This document shows positions 1 through 7,434 of a stretch of 38,989 nucleotides of DNA, piece after piece. How positions within the stretch are numbered: the stretch's first letter is position 1; every line of letters starts with the position of its first letter. The notes under the pieces are model-generated. The model had not been told where the DNA came from and ran no database searches. It saw only the letters and a list, made by a program, of their open reading frames with translations. The position numbers and the translations under genes are program-made. The stretch covers positions 1 to 38,989 of the forward strand of contig CAZMGD010000031.1 of assembly GCA_964565705.1 (NCBI GenBank), given 5' to 3'. Origin of the DNA: CAZMGD01 sp964565705 (GTDB lineage: Bacteria; Actinomycetota; Acidimicrobiia; Acidimicrobiales; Ilumatobacteraceae).

Positions 1-1
1 C

Positions 2-919
2 AACATCGGACCGATCACGTTCCAGCCGGGTGAGTTCGCCAAGCTGAGCCTGGCGCTGTTCTTCGCCGGCTACCTCGCCGACCGCCGCGAGCTGATCGCC
101 GCCGGCACGTGGAAGGTCGGGCCCTTCCACCTCCCCGAGCCGCGCTACCTGCTGCCCATCGTCATCGCCTGGGGCTTCAGCGTGATGGTGATGATCAGCC
201 AGCGCGACCTCGGCTCGAGCCTGCTGTTCTTCACCCTGTTCGTCGTCATGCTCTGGGTCGCCACCGAGAAGGCGGCGTACCTGTGGATCGGTGCCGTGCT
301 GTTCGCGATCAGCGCGACCCTCGCCTACTTCGCGTTCGGTCACGTGCAGACACGGGTGCAGATCTGGCTGGACCCGTGGGCGGACTACGAGGGCTCGGGC
401 TACCAGTTGGCCCAGTCCATGTTCGCGATCGCCGGCGGTGGCACGTCCGGCACGGGTCTCGGTCTCGGCGCACCGAACCGCATCCCCGCCGCCAAGACCG
501 ACTTCATCTTCGCTGCACTCGGTGAAGAGCTCGGTCTGCTCGGCTCCACCGCCGTGCTCATCGCCTTCGTGTTGCTGATCGGCGCCGGCCTGCGCACGGC
601 GATGCGCGCCACCAACCCGTTCTCGAAGCTGCTCGCCACCGGCCTGACGACGATCATCGGTGTGCAGGCGTTCATCATCATCGGCGGGGTGATCCGGGTC
701 GTGCCGCTGACCGGCATCACCCTTCCGTTCGTCAGCTACGGCGGCAGCTCGCTGCTCGCCAACTACGTGCTGCTCGCGCTGCTGATCCGGATCAGCGACT
801 CCACCGCCCGCCGCCTCCACGAGGTGCCCGACACCCCGACGATCGGCGAGCGCCTCGCCGCCCGCCGGCTCGCCCGGCGGGTACGCCGTGAAGGCCTCGA
901 TCCCGGGGCGGTCGCGTGA
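2..919 (+). CDS. rodA: SEDS-family peptidoglycan polymerase FtsW/RodA, C-terminal part (5' truncated)
   Basis: The left window edge removes the N-terminus; 305 residues remain. SEDS proteins polymerise lipid II into glycan strands in the membrane together with a class B PBP. The frame opens with ITFQPGEFAKL, a family signature, and continues through LDPWADYEGSGYQ, AAKTDFIFAALGEELG and FVSYGGSSLLANY; the Asp in KTDFIF (about residue 167 of the fragment) corresponds to the essential SEDS aspartate. Several hydrophobic segments are evident. The stop overlaps the GTG start of the next gene by 4 bp (GTGA), so the pair is probably translationally coupled, as for rodA-pbpA in mycobacteria. RodA is preferred over FtsW from that pairing and the neighbouring pknB; sequence alone does not separate them. 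Confidence 0.93.
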   Translation, partial: NIGPITFQPGEFAKLSLALFFAGYLADRRELIAAGTWKVGPFHLPEPRYLLPIVIAWGFSVMVMISQRDLGSSLLFFTLFVVMLWVATEKAAYLWIGAVLFAISATLAYFAFGHVQTRVQIWLDPWADYEGSGYQLAQSMFAIAGGGTSGTGLGLGAPNRIPAAKTDFIFAALGEELGLLGSTAVLIAFVLLIGAGLRTAMRATNPFSKLLATGLTTIIGVQAFIIIGGVIRVVPLTGITLPFVSYGGSSLLANYVLLALLIRISDSTARRLHEVPDTPTIGERLAARRLARRVRREGLDPGAVA

Positions 920-2403
920 ACAAGCAGATCCGCCGCCTCGCCGCCGGCCTGCTGGTCTGCTACCTGATCCTCTTCGTCCAGCTCAACATCCTCCAGGTGG
1001 GACGCCAGCGCGAGCTGAACCAGAACACGCTGAACACGCGTCCGGCCGTGATCGACTTCAACCGCAACCGCGGGCAGATCATCAGTGCCGACGGCATCGT
1101 CCTCGCCGAATCCGTCCCCACTCCAGAGGACAGTCGCTACAAGTTCCAACGCCAGTACCCGACCGGTGACCTGTTCGCCGACATCACGGGCTACTACACC
1201 TACGCGTTCGGATCGACGCAGCTCGAGAAGACCCAGAACGACGTCCTCGCCGGGCGCACGCCACAGCAGCAGTTGCGTGGCCTGCTCACGATGTTCACCG
1301 ACACCGACACCTCCGGTGACGTGGTGACCACCGTCGATGCCCGCCTCCAGCAAGCGGCGAAGGACGCGCTGGGGGATCGCGTCGGCAGCGTGGTGGTCAT
1401 CGACGTCGCGACCGGCGCGGTGAAGGCGATGTGGAGCTACCCGAGCTTCGATCCGAACCTGATCACCGTGCACGATGCCGACCAGGCGCGGGCCGTCATC
1501 GAGGCGCTGAACGCCGACCCCGAGAAGCCGCTGCTGGCCAACGCGTACCAGGAGCGGTACATGCCGGGGTCGACGTTCAAGGTCCTGACGACGGCGATCG
1601 CGCTCCAGTCGGACCCACCGGCCCTGACCCTCGACAGCACGTTCCCGAACGTGCGCGAGTGGACCCCGCCGCTGACGACCGATCCGATCCAGAACTACCG
1701 CGGCGAGCTGTGCGGTGGCGACCTCATCGAGGTGTTCCGGCGCAGCTGCAACATCCCGTTCGCGCAGACGGCGTTGAGTGTCGGCGCCGAGGGCATGGTG
1801 GACGGCACGAAGGCGTTCGGTGTCGGCGAGCCGGTGCCGATCGACCTGCCCCGTCCCGCGGCGAGCTTCTTCGGCGAGGTCGAGGACTTCGATCGGAACG
1901 ACCCCGTCCTGGCGATGAGCGGGTTCGGCCAGAACGCCGTGCAGATCGTGCCATTGCACATGGCGATGATCGCCGCTTCCGTCGCCAACGGCGGGGTGAT
2001 GATGAAGCCCTACGTGGTGGATCACACCGTGGCTCACGACGGTGCGACGTTGAGCACGACGGAGCCGTCGGTGTGGAAGACACCGATGACACCCGAGACC
2101 GCGTACATCCTCAACGGGCTGATGCAGGAGGTCGTGAACACGGGCACGGCGAGCTGTTGCATGCAGCTCGACAACGGCATCCAGGCCGCGGCGAAGACGG
2201 GCACCGCGCAGCTGAACAACACCGGCGAGACGGAACGGTCGAACGCGTGGATCACAGCGTTCGCTCCCGCCGACGCCCCGAAGTACGCGATCGCCGTCAT
2301 GCTGAAGGGCACCAACGCCGAGATCAGCGCCTCCACCGGCGGGCGCCTGGCGGGGCCGGTGGCCAAGCAGGTGCTCGACTTCGCGTTCGCCAACGGGATC
2401 TGA
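916..2403 (+). CDS. pbpA: Class B penicillin-binding protein PbpA (transpeptidase)
   Basis: Membrane-anchored D,D-transpeptidase that cross-links glycan made by the SEDS partner upstream. The 495-residue protein has an N-terminal membrane anchor at about residues 7-27, then a non-catalytic region, then the transpeptidase domain with its three motifs: SxxK at S219-K222 (MPGSTFK), SxN at S277-N279 (SCN) and KTG at K427-G429 (AKTGTAQ). Length matches mycobacterial PbpA and there is no PASTA domain. The GTG start overlaps the preceding stop as GTGA. pknB follows after 66 bp; in mycobacteria PbpA is part of the PknB-controlled elongation and division cluster. Family assignment is firm; the exact cellular role is inferred from synteny. 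Confidence 0.94.
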   Translation: MNKQIRRLAAGLLVCYLILFVQLNILQVGRQRELNQNTLNTRPAVIDFNRNRGQIISADGIVLAESVPTPEDSRYKFQRQYPTGDLFADITGYYTYAFGSTQLEKTQNDVLAGRTPQQQLRGLLTMFTDTDTSGDVVTTVDARLQQAAKDALGDRVGSVVVIDVATGAVKAMWSYPSFDPNLITVHDADQARAVIEALNADPEKPLLANAYQERYMPGSTFKVLTTAIALQSDPPALTLDSTFPNVREWTPPLTTDPIQNYRGELCGGDLIEVFRRSCNIPFAQTALSVGAEGMVDGTKAFGVGEPVPIDLPRPAASFFGEVEDFDRNDPVLAMSGFGQNAVQIVPLHMAMIAASVANGGVMMKPYVVDHTVAHDGATLSTTEPSVWKTPMTPETAYILNGLMQEVVNTGTASCCMQLDNGIQAAAKTGTAQLNNTGETERSNAWITAFAPADAPKYAIAVMLKGTNAEISASTGGRLAGPVAKQVLDFAFANGI

Positions 2404-2452
2404 CGACGCCCGTGACCAGGATCACCGACCCCGGCGGGAGACCCCGCCTCTG

Positions 2453-2458
2453 TAGCCT
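2453..2458 (+). promoter_or_regulatory. Candidate -10 element TAGCCT for pknB
   Basis: The hexamer TAGCCT fits the actinobacterial TANNNT -10 pattern and ends 11 nt before the ATG at 2470. No convincing Shine-Dalgarno lies between, so the transcript may be nearly leaderless. No clear -35 was found. Confidence 0.4.
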
Positions 2459-2469
2459 CAGGGACCGCT

Positions 2470-4554
2470 ATGTCAGGCGATGAGCCGATCATCCTCAACG
2501 ACCGCTACGAGGTGCAGCAGCGGATCGGGCGCGGGGGCATGGCCGACGTGTTCCTCGCCCGCGACGTGCTGCTCGATCGTCCTGTCGCGATCAAGGTGCT
2601 GTTCCCCGAGTTCGCCACCGACCCAGCCTTCGTCGAGCGCTTCCGCCGCGAGGCACAGTCCGCGGCGAACCTGAACCATCCCAACATCGTCGGGGTCTAC
2701 GACTGGGGTCGCAGCGACAACACCTACTTCATGGCGATGGAGTACGTGCAGGGCCGCACCCTCGCCGACATCCTCCGCGTCAACGGGCCGCTCACGCCGC
2801 AGCAGGCCACCGAGGTCGGCCTCGAGGTGGCCGCCGCGCTCGGCTTCGCCCACCGCAACGGGGTCGTGCACCGTGACATCAAGCCCGCCAACATCCTCGT
2901 CGGGTCCGGCGGCCAGGTGAAGGTGGCCGACTTCGGCATCGCCCGCGCGCTCGGCTCGGCGGCGGAGAACAACCTCACCCAGGCGGGCGCGGTGATGGGC
3001 ACCGCTACCTACTTCTCGCCCGAGCAGGCACAGGGCGCGCAGCCCGACCCGCGAAGCGACCTGTACTCGCTCGGCATCGTGCTGTACGAGCTCGTCGGCG
3101 GGCGGCCGCCGTTCAGCGGCGACAACCCGGTCTCGATCGCCTACAAGCAGGTGCACGACGCCCCGCAGCCACTGAACCAGCTGGCCCCCAGCGTGCCTCG
3201 GCCGTACGAGGCCATCGTCGCCAAGCTGCTCGCCAAGAACCCGTCGATGCGCTACCCGACCGCCGAGGCGGTGCGCGACGACCTGCGTCGCTTCAAGGAC
3301 GGCCAACCGGTCCAGGCCCTCGCCGGGCTGGTGAGCGCGCGCCCGGCGGCACCGACCGCGCCGACGATCGCCACGCCCGTCACCGCCGGCATGGCCGCGA
3401 CCGCGGCGATGGCCCGCTCGCCCCAGCCCACCTCGGCGATGCCGCGCACCACGATGGTGACAAGCACGCCGGCAGGCACCGGCAGCGGCCAGTACTACGA
3501 ATCCGGCACCTCGCGGTGGTGGATCCCGGTGCTCGCCCTGCTCGCACTCACCGCGCTCGCCGTCGGTGGCTTCCTGCTCTTCAACGCGACGCGCGACGAC
3601 GCCGCCGCCGACGCCATCGAGCTGGCCGACTACCGCAACATGCCGCTCCAGGACGCGATCGACGCGCTGGTGCTGCTCAACCTCACGCCGGTTCCCGAAC
3701 CGATGGAGACGCCAGGGGCAGAGCTCGGCGTCGTCGTCGACCAGGACCCCCAGCCCGGCGCGACGGTGCACGAGAACGACGAGATCACGCTGTTCTTCAA
3801 CCCGACCGACGCCAAGGTGCTCGTGCCCAACCTCCTCGGGATGACGACCGCGGAGGCAGTCGTCGCGCTCGGCGACGTCAATCTCGTGCTCGGTGACGTG
3901 ACCGAGCGAGAAGACCAGACCCAACCCCAGGGCGTGATCATCGAGACCGCACCGCCTGCCGACTCCGAGATCGCGTCCGGGTCGACCGTCGACGTCGTGG
4001 TGTCGAAGGGTTCGGGCACGGTCACCGTGCCGAGCGTCGCCGGCCAGACCGGGGAGAACGCGCGCTCGATCCTCGCCGCCGAGCCGTATCAGTTCAGCGT
4101 CACGCTCCAGTCCGAGGCCAGCGACACCGTGGAGTCCGGGCGCGTCATCCGGACCGACCCTGGCACCGACCAGGTGATCCCCGTCGGCAGCGCGGTCACC
4201 GTGTTCGTCTCCACCGGACCTGCCCCGGTGACCGTCGAGACGGTGACCGGCCTCACCGAAGCCCAGGCCCGCCAGACCCTCGGCGGCCAGGGGCTGCAGG
4301 TCGCGGTGACCTACGTCGACGTCGCGTTCGACTCTCCGACGGCGGGGCGGGTCCGCTCGCAGAACCCCGCCGGTGGCTCGTCGGTGCAGAAGAACTCGAC
4401 GGTGACCCTCACCGTCGACAAGGCCGGACCGGAGCCGACCACTACCACCACGACCACGACCACGACGTTGGCGCCGACGACGACATCGACGACCACGACG
4501 ACCAGCACCACGACGACCACGGAAGCGACGACGACCACCACCACCGGCCCCTGA
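2470..4554 (+). CDS. pknB: PASTA-domain Ser/Thr protein kinase PknB
   Basis: Transmembrane Hanks-type kinase that senses muropeptides or lipid II and phosphorylates cell-wall and division proteins. The 694 residues show, in order, a kinase domain (glycine loop GRGGMADV near residue 20, VAIK Lys42, HRD with catalytic Asp136, DFG Asp154, MGTATYFSPEQ activation segment), an Ala/Pro/Thr-rich juxtamembrane linker, one membrane helix near residues 348-370, and four extracellular PASTA repeats. After the last PASTA the protein ends in about 38 residues that are almost all Thr, encoded by nearly uniform ACN codons, which is not typical of PknB. It follows pbpA on the same strand and is convergent with trpG. 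No separate pknA is present in the window. Confidence 0.96.
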   Translation: MSGDEPIILNDRYEVQQRIGRGGMADVFLARDVLLDRPVAIKVLFPEFATDPAFVERFRREAQSAANLNHPNIVGVYDWGRSDNTYFMAMEYVQGRTLADILRVNGPLTPQQATEVGLEVAAALGFAHRNGVVHRDIKPANILVGSGGQVKVADFGIARALGSAAENNLTQAGAVMGTATYFSPEQAQGAQPDPRSDLYSLGIVLYELVGGRPPFSGDNPVSIAYKQVHDAPQPLNQLAPSVPRPYEAIVAKLLAKNPSMRYPTAEAVRDDLRRFKDGQPVQALAGLVSARPAAPTAPTIATPVTAGMAATAAMARSPQPTSAMPRTTMVTSTPAGTGSGQYYESGTSRWWIPVLALLALTALAVGGFLLFNATRDDAAADAIELADYRNMPLQDAIDALVLLNLTPVPEPMETPGAELGVVVDQDPQPGATVHENDEITLFFNPTDAKVLVPNLLGMTTAEAVVALGDVNLVLGDVTEREDQTQPQGVIIETAPPADSEIASGSTVDVVVSKGSGTVTVPSVAGQTGENARSILAAEPYQFSVTLQSEASDTVESGRVIRTDPGTDQVIPVGSAVTVFVSTGPAPVTVETVTGLTEAQARQTLGGQGLQVAVTYVDVAFDSPTAGRVRSQNPAGGSSVQKNSTVTLTVDKAGPEPTTTTTTTTTTLAPTTTSTTTTTSTTTTTEATTTTTTGP

Positions 4555-4582
4555 CCCTCACCGTGGTCAGGCGAGGGACGAG

Positions 4583-4696
4583 ATTCCTGCGGTCGAAACG
4601 CGCCCGGAACGGGCTCGATACGACCGCAGGAATGATCACGGCCGGGGTTTCTGCGGTCGAAACGCGCCCGGAACGGGCGCGATGCGACCGCAGGAA
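4583..4696. repeat. Two tandem nested hairpins between convergent pknB and trpG
   Basis: Two copies of a roughly 50-bp unit start at 4583 and 4648, a 65-bp period. Each has outer arms CTGCGGTCG and CGACCGCAG, and an inner stem GCCCG-GAA-CGGGC. In copy 1 the outer arms extend to 13 bp (4583-4595 with 4621-4633); in copy 2 to 12 bp with one G-U pair (4648-4659 with 4685-4696). No T-tract follows. The site between two convergent stops suits a bidirectional terminator, but the tandem duplication also fits a REP-type dispersed palindrome. Confidence 0.75.
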
Positions 4697-4703
4697 CGAT
4701 CTG

Positions 4704-5288
4704 TCAGGCGGGGATGGCGAGGGCGAGGAAGTTGCGCAGGAGGTCGTGGCCGCCGACGCTCAGGATGCTCTCGGGGTGGAACTGGACCCCCTCGACGGGC
4801 AGCGAACGGTGGCGCACCGCCATGACGGTGCCATCGGCTGTCTCGGCGGTGATCTCGAGCACATCGGGCATCGAGCCGCGTTCGATCACCAGCGAGTGGT
4901 ACCTCGTCGCCTCGAACGGCTCGGGCAACCCGGCGAGGACGCCGAGCCCCTGATGCTCCACGACGCTGGTCTTGCCGTGCATCAGTTCCGGGGCCGAGAC
5001 CACGTTGCCGCCGTAGACGTGGCCGATCGCCTGGTGGCCGAGACAGACCCCGAGCACCGGCACGCCCCGCTCGGCGAACGCCGGGATCGCCGTGGTGATG
5101 ATCCCGGCATCCTCGGGGCGGCCTGGGCCGGGCGACAGCAGCACGGCGTCGGGCTCCAGCGCGACCGCCTCCTCGACGGTCAGCTCGTCGTTGCGCACGA
5201 CGACCGGGTCGGCCCCGAGCTCCCCCAGGTACTGCACCAGGTTGTAGACGAAGCTGTCGTAGCTGTCGATCACGAGCACACGCGCCAC
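4704..5288 (-). CDS. trpG: Glutamine amidotransferase, anthranilate/aminodeoxychorismate synthase component II
   Basis: Class I glutamine amidotransferase (194 residues) that supplies ammonia to anthranilate or para-aminobenzoate synthase. The oxyanion motif SPGPGRPEDAG lies near residue 52, the nucleophile is Cys82 in GVCLGHQ, and the His171/Glu173 pair is in QFHPES. The GTG at 5288 was chosen because the family begins with (M)xRVLVIDSYDSFVYNL and a GAGG lies 9-12 nt upstream; an ATG at 5366 would add 26 unrelated residues and overlap crgA. No trpE or pabB is adjacent, as in M. tuberculosis where trpG also stands alone beside pknB. Whether it serves tryptophan, folate or both cannot be told from sequence. 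Confidence 0.93.
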   Translation of the reverse strand: MARVLVIDSYDSFVYNLVQYLGELGADPVVVRNDELTVEEAVALEPDAVLLSPGPGRPEDAGIITTAIPAFAERGVPVLGVCLGHQAIGHVYGGNVVSAPELMHGKTSVVEHQGLGVLAGLPEPFEATRYHSLVIERGSMPDVLEITAETADGTVMAVRHRSLPVEGVQFHPESILSVGGHDLLRNFLALAIPA

Positions 5289-5344
5289 GGGTCTCAGCCT
5301 CGCAGACGATTGCCTCCGGACGGGCATCCATTCGAATTCGCCCC

Positions 5345-5350
5345 TAGACT
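5345..5350 (+). promoter_or_regulatory. Candidate -10 element TAGACT for crgA
   Basis: TAGACT matches TANNNT and ends 9 nt before the GTG at 5360, with no Shine-Dalgarno between, so the crgA transcript is probably leaderless or nearly so. It lies in the divergent trpG/crgA gap. Confidence 0.5.
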
Positions 5351-5359
5351 CGCCGCCTC

Positions 5360-5695
5360 GTGGCACCTCCCAAGCGCAAATCCGGTGGACGCACCACCCC
5401 CAAGGGCACCAAGCCGGGGCAGCTCCCGAGCGCCGGCGCCCCGCCGCTGAGCGCGCGGGTCCGCTCCGACAGCGGGGTCGAGGCGTCGTCGCGCTACACG
5501 CCGCCGATCCCCCTCGAGTACAAGCAGAGTCCGCGTTGGGTGCCGATCCTGATGTTCGCCCTGTTCATCGTCGGTGCGCTCATCATCTTGCTCTTCTACG
5601 TGGGCGCCGTGCCGGGCGGTCGGAGCAACTGGTACCTCGTGGGCGGCCTCGCCTGCATCCTCGGCGGGTTGTTCACCGCGACGAAGTACAAGTAG
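5360..5695 (+). CDS. crgA: Cell division protein CrgA
   Basis: Small actinobacterial septation regulator that binds FtsZ, FtsQ, FtsI and PBPs. The 111-residue protein has a basic, Pro/Gly/Lys-rich cytoplasmic N-terminus and two membrane helices: one begins at WVPILMFALFIVG and the second at NWYLVGGLACILGG, separated by a short Pro/Gly loop, and it ends in a basic KYK. The layout and the position beside trpG and pknB match mycobacterial crgA. The N-terminal tail is longer than in the roughly 90-residue mycobacterial protein. The start is GTG, without a Shine-Dalgarno. Confidence 0.93.
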   Translation: MAPPKRKSGGRTTPKGTKPGQLPSAGAPPLSARVRSDSGVEASSRYTPPIPLEYKQSPRWVPILMFALFIVGALIILLFYVGAVPGGRSNWYLVGGLACILGGLFTATKYK

Positions 5696-5766
5696 CGATC
5701 CTCCCGGCTGGACGTGCGCTGGACGGGTGGTGGCTCCTCGATGAACGGGGAGTTACACGCCTGTCA

Positions 5767-5799
5767 TTATCGACAGACTTGTCCACAGGTTGTGGATGA
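5767..5799. other. Cluster of three DnaA-box-like 9-mers in 12-bp register
   Basis: TTATCGACA (5767-5775, one mismatch to TTATCCACA), TTGTCCACA (5779-5787, identical to the high-GC actinobacterial DnaA box) and TGTGGATGA (5791-5799, reverse orientation, one mismatch) start exactly 12 bp apart. They lie in the 106-bp gap between convergent crgA and the next minus-strand gene. Boxes 2 and 3 also form a weak 6-bp hairpin (TCCACA-GGT-TGTGGA), so a terminator role is an alternative. Confidence 0.5.
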
Positions 5800-5801
5800 C
5801 G

Positions 5802-6065
5802 TCAGTCGTACAGCGGGGCGACGACATCCATGTCCTCCAGGCAGTGCCGAGGCGGTGGCGGATCCTCGTCCGGGGCCAGCGTCGTCTTGATCTCCAACCC
5901 GCACACGCTGCACCGATACCGCACATTGACGCGTCGCATCTCGCCGCTCGGCGGTGGAGCGGGAGTCGGCGTGGTCAGCCCGCGGATCATCGCGATGCCG
6001 GCCTTCCAGAGCACGTAACACAACACGGCGGCCCCGAGCAGCCACATCACCGTCGAGAAATCCAC
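5802..6065 (-). CDS. Small membrane protein with a C-terminal Cys/His zinc-binding motif
   Basis: I do not recognise a named family. The 87-residue protein has one N-terminal membrane helix (about residues 6-28), a Pro/Thr-rich linker and a short domain with C52-x2-C55 (CSVCG) and H74-C75, which could bind one zinc ion as a ribbon. The topology predicts a membrane-tethered cytoplasmic zinc module. The GTG start is preceded by TAGCCT (6077-6072), ending 6 nt upstream, the spacing of a leaderless transcript. It lies downstream of the thiolase gene on the same strand but 73 bp away with its own apparent promoter, so it is probably independent. Confidence 0.72.
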   Translation of the reverse strand: MDFSTVMWLLGAAVLCYVLWKAGIAMIRGLTTPTPAPPPSGEMRRVNVRYRCSVCGLEIKTTLAPDEDPPPPRHCLEDMDVVAPLYD

Positions 6066-6138
6066 AAGACGAGGCTAGAGCCGTACTCATGGCTCGCTGC
6101 GCTCGCGAAGCCTCGGCGACCTGAAGGACGGGGCTTCC

Positions 6139-7305
6139 TCACACCCTTTCGATGATGGTGGCGTTGGCGAGTCCGCCGCCTTCACACATCGTCTGCAACC
6201 CGTATCGGCCGCCCGTGCGCTCCAACTCGTTGACGAGCGTCGTCATGAGGCGGGCGCCGCTGGCGCCGAGCGGATGGCCGAGCGCGATCGCCCCGCCGTT
6301 GACGTTGACCCGGTCCAGATCGGCGTGGATCTCCCGCTCCCAGGCCAACACGACCGACGCGAACGCCTCGTTGATCTCGACCACGTCGATGTCGTCGATC
6401 GTCAGTCCGGCGCGTGCGAGCACCTTCTCGGTCGCCGGGATCGGAGCGGTGAGCATCAGCCGGGGGTCGGCACCGACGACGGAGAAGTCGACGATGCGGG
6501 CCCGAGGTGTGAGACCGAGCGCCGACGCCTTCTGCTCCGACATGATCAGGATCGCCGCAGCTCCGTCGGTGATCTGGGACGAGTTGCCGGCGGTGACCTT
6601 GCCCCCGTCCTCCGCGCTGCGGAACGGGGTCTTCAGTGCGGCCAAGGCCTCGAGCGTCGTGTCGCGGATGCCCTCGTCGGTCGACATGTTCGTCCCGTCG
6701 ACGTCGACCACCGGCAAGATCTCGGCGTCGAAGCGCCCCTCGTCGCGTGCACTGCGAGCGCGCTCCTGCGACCGAAGACCGAACTCGTCCAACTCGTCGC
6801 GGGTCAGACCCCAGCGGTCGGTGATCAGCTCCGCCGACACCCCCTGCGGCACCAGACCACCCTCGGAGGCATAGCGCGCGGCCATCGACGGGCCGAACGG
6901 GTAGCCGTACTTGCCGTCTGCGCCGCTCGCACCCATCGGCACTCGCGTCATCGACTCCACCCCGGCGGCGACGACGACGTCGTAGGCACCAGCGATCACG
7001 CCCTGGGCGGCGAAGTGCAGCGCCTGCTGACTGCTGCCGCACTGCCGGTCGACGGTGGTTGCCGGAACGCTGTCGGGCCAACCGGCGGCGAGCACGGCGT
7101 TGCGGCCCACGTTGATCGCCTGCTCCCCGACCTGCATCACGCAACCCATCACCACATCGTCCACGACCGCGGGATCGATGTCGCTGCGCTGCACCAACGC
7201 CTGCAGCGTCCGGGCGGCGAGATCCACCGGATGCCAGGCCTTCAACCGCCCGTTGCGCCGTCCCAACGGCGTGCGGATGGCGTCGACGATCACAGCGCAG
7301 GTCAC
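6139..7305 (-). CDS. Thiolase (acetyl-CoA C-acyltransferase)
   Basis: Thiolase-superfamily enzyme, degradative or acetoacetyl-CoA type, cleaving 3-ketoacyl-CoA with CoA or condensing acetyl-CoA. All catalytic residues are in place: Cys89 in RQCGSSQQ, His344 in ALGHPLGASG and Cys374 in TMCEGGG. Length is 388 residues, normal for the family. The GTG at 7305 gives the typical opening VTCAVIVDAIRTPLGRR and has a GAGG 8-11 nt upstream; an ATG at 7329 would add eight residues. It is divergent from an acyl-CoA synthetase across 129 bp in which no clear promoter was found, and both fit fatty-acid or CoA-ester catabolism. Chain-length specificity is not predictable. Confidence 0.95.
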   Translation of the reverse strand: MTCAVIVDAIRTPLGRRNGRLKAWHPVDLAARTLQALVQRSDIDPAVVDDVVMGCVMQVGEQAINVGRNAVLAAGWPDSVPATTVDRQCGSSQQALHFAAQGVIAGAYDVVVAAGVESMTRVPMGASGADGKYGYPFGPSMAARYASEGGLVPQGVSAELITDRWGLTRDELDEFGLRSQERARSARDEGRFDAEILPVVDVDGTNMSTDEGIRDTTLEALAALKTPFRSAEDGGKVTAGNSSQITDGAAAILIMSEQKASALGLTPRARIVDFSVVGADPRLMLTAPIPATEKVLARAGLTIDDIDVVEINEAFASVVLAWEREIHADLDRVNVNGGAIALGHPLGASGARLMTTLVNELERTGGRYGLQTMCEGGGLANATIIERV

Positions 7306-7434
7306 GGGCGAACCTCGGTCATGGCGCATTCTCCCCGCAGCATCGGCGACCGGGCGAGGCGGATGCCGGAACGCGCCGCGCTCGGATCTGCAAGACTTCG
7401 CCCGTCTGGCCTTGGCGAACGGGGAGCGATCCAC

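Noticed and set aside
763..2037. Long antisense open frame across pbpA, and similar ones opposite pknB, the acyl-CoA synthetase, lon, the ligase-like gene, the propeller gene and GH65
   Set aside because: They are Arg/Ala/Gly/Pro-rich, lack recognisable motifs and mirror genes with clear catalytic residues; they follow from high third-position GC.
4435..4551. ACC/ACG-rich tract as a tandem DNA repeat or CRISPR-like element
   Set aside because: It is in frame and encodes the Thr tail of PknB; there are no spacers or conserved repeat units.
4704..5288. Part of a trp operon
   Set aside because: No trpE, trpD or other tryptophan gene is adjacent; the location beside pknB is a conserved actinobacterial arrangement.
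5289..5366. ATG-initiated extension of trpG
   Set aside because: It adds 26 unrelated residues and overlaps the crgA start; the conserved family begins right after GTG 5288.
6058..6066. AAATCCACA as a fourth DnaA box
   Set aside because: Two mismatches, 259 bp from the trio and overlapping a start codon; expected by chance.
6078..6095. GAGCC/GGCTC hairpin downstream of the thiolase gene as a terminator
   Set aside because: Only a 5-bp stem with an 8-nt loop and no T-tract.
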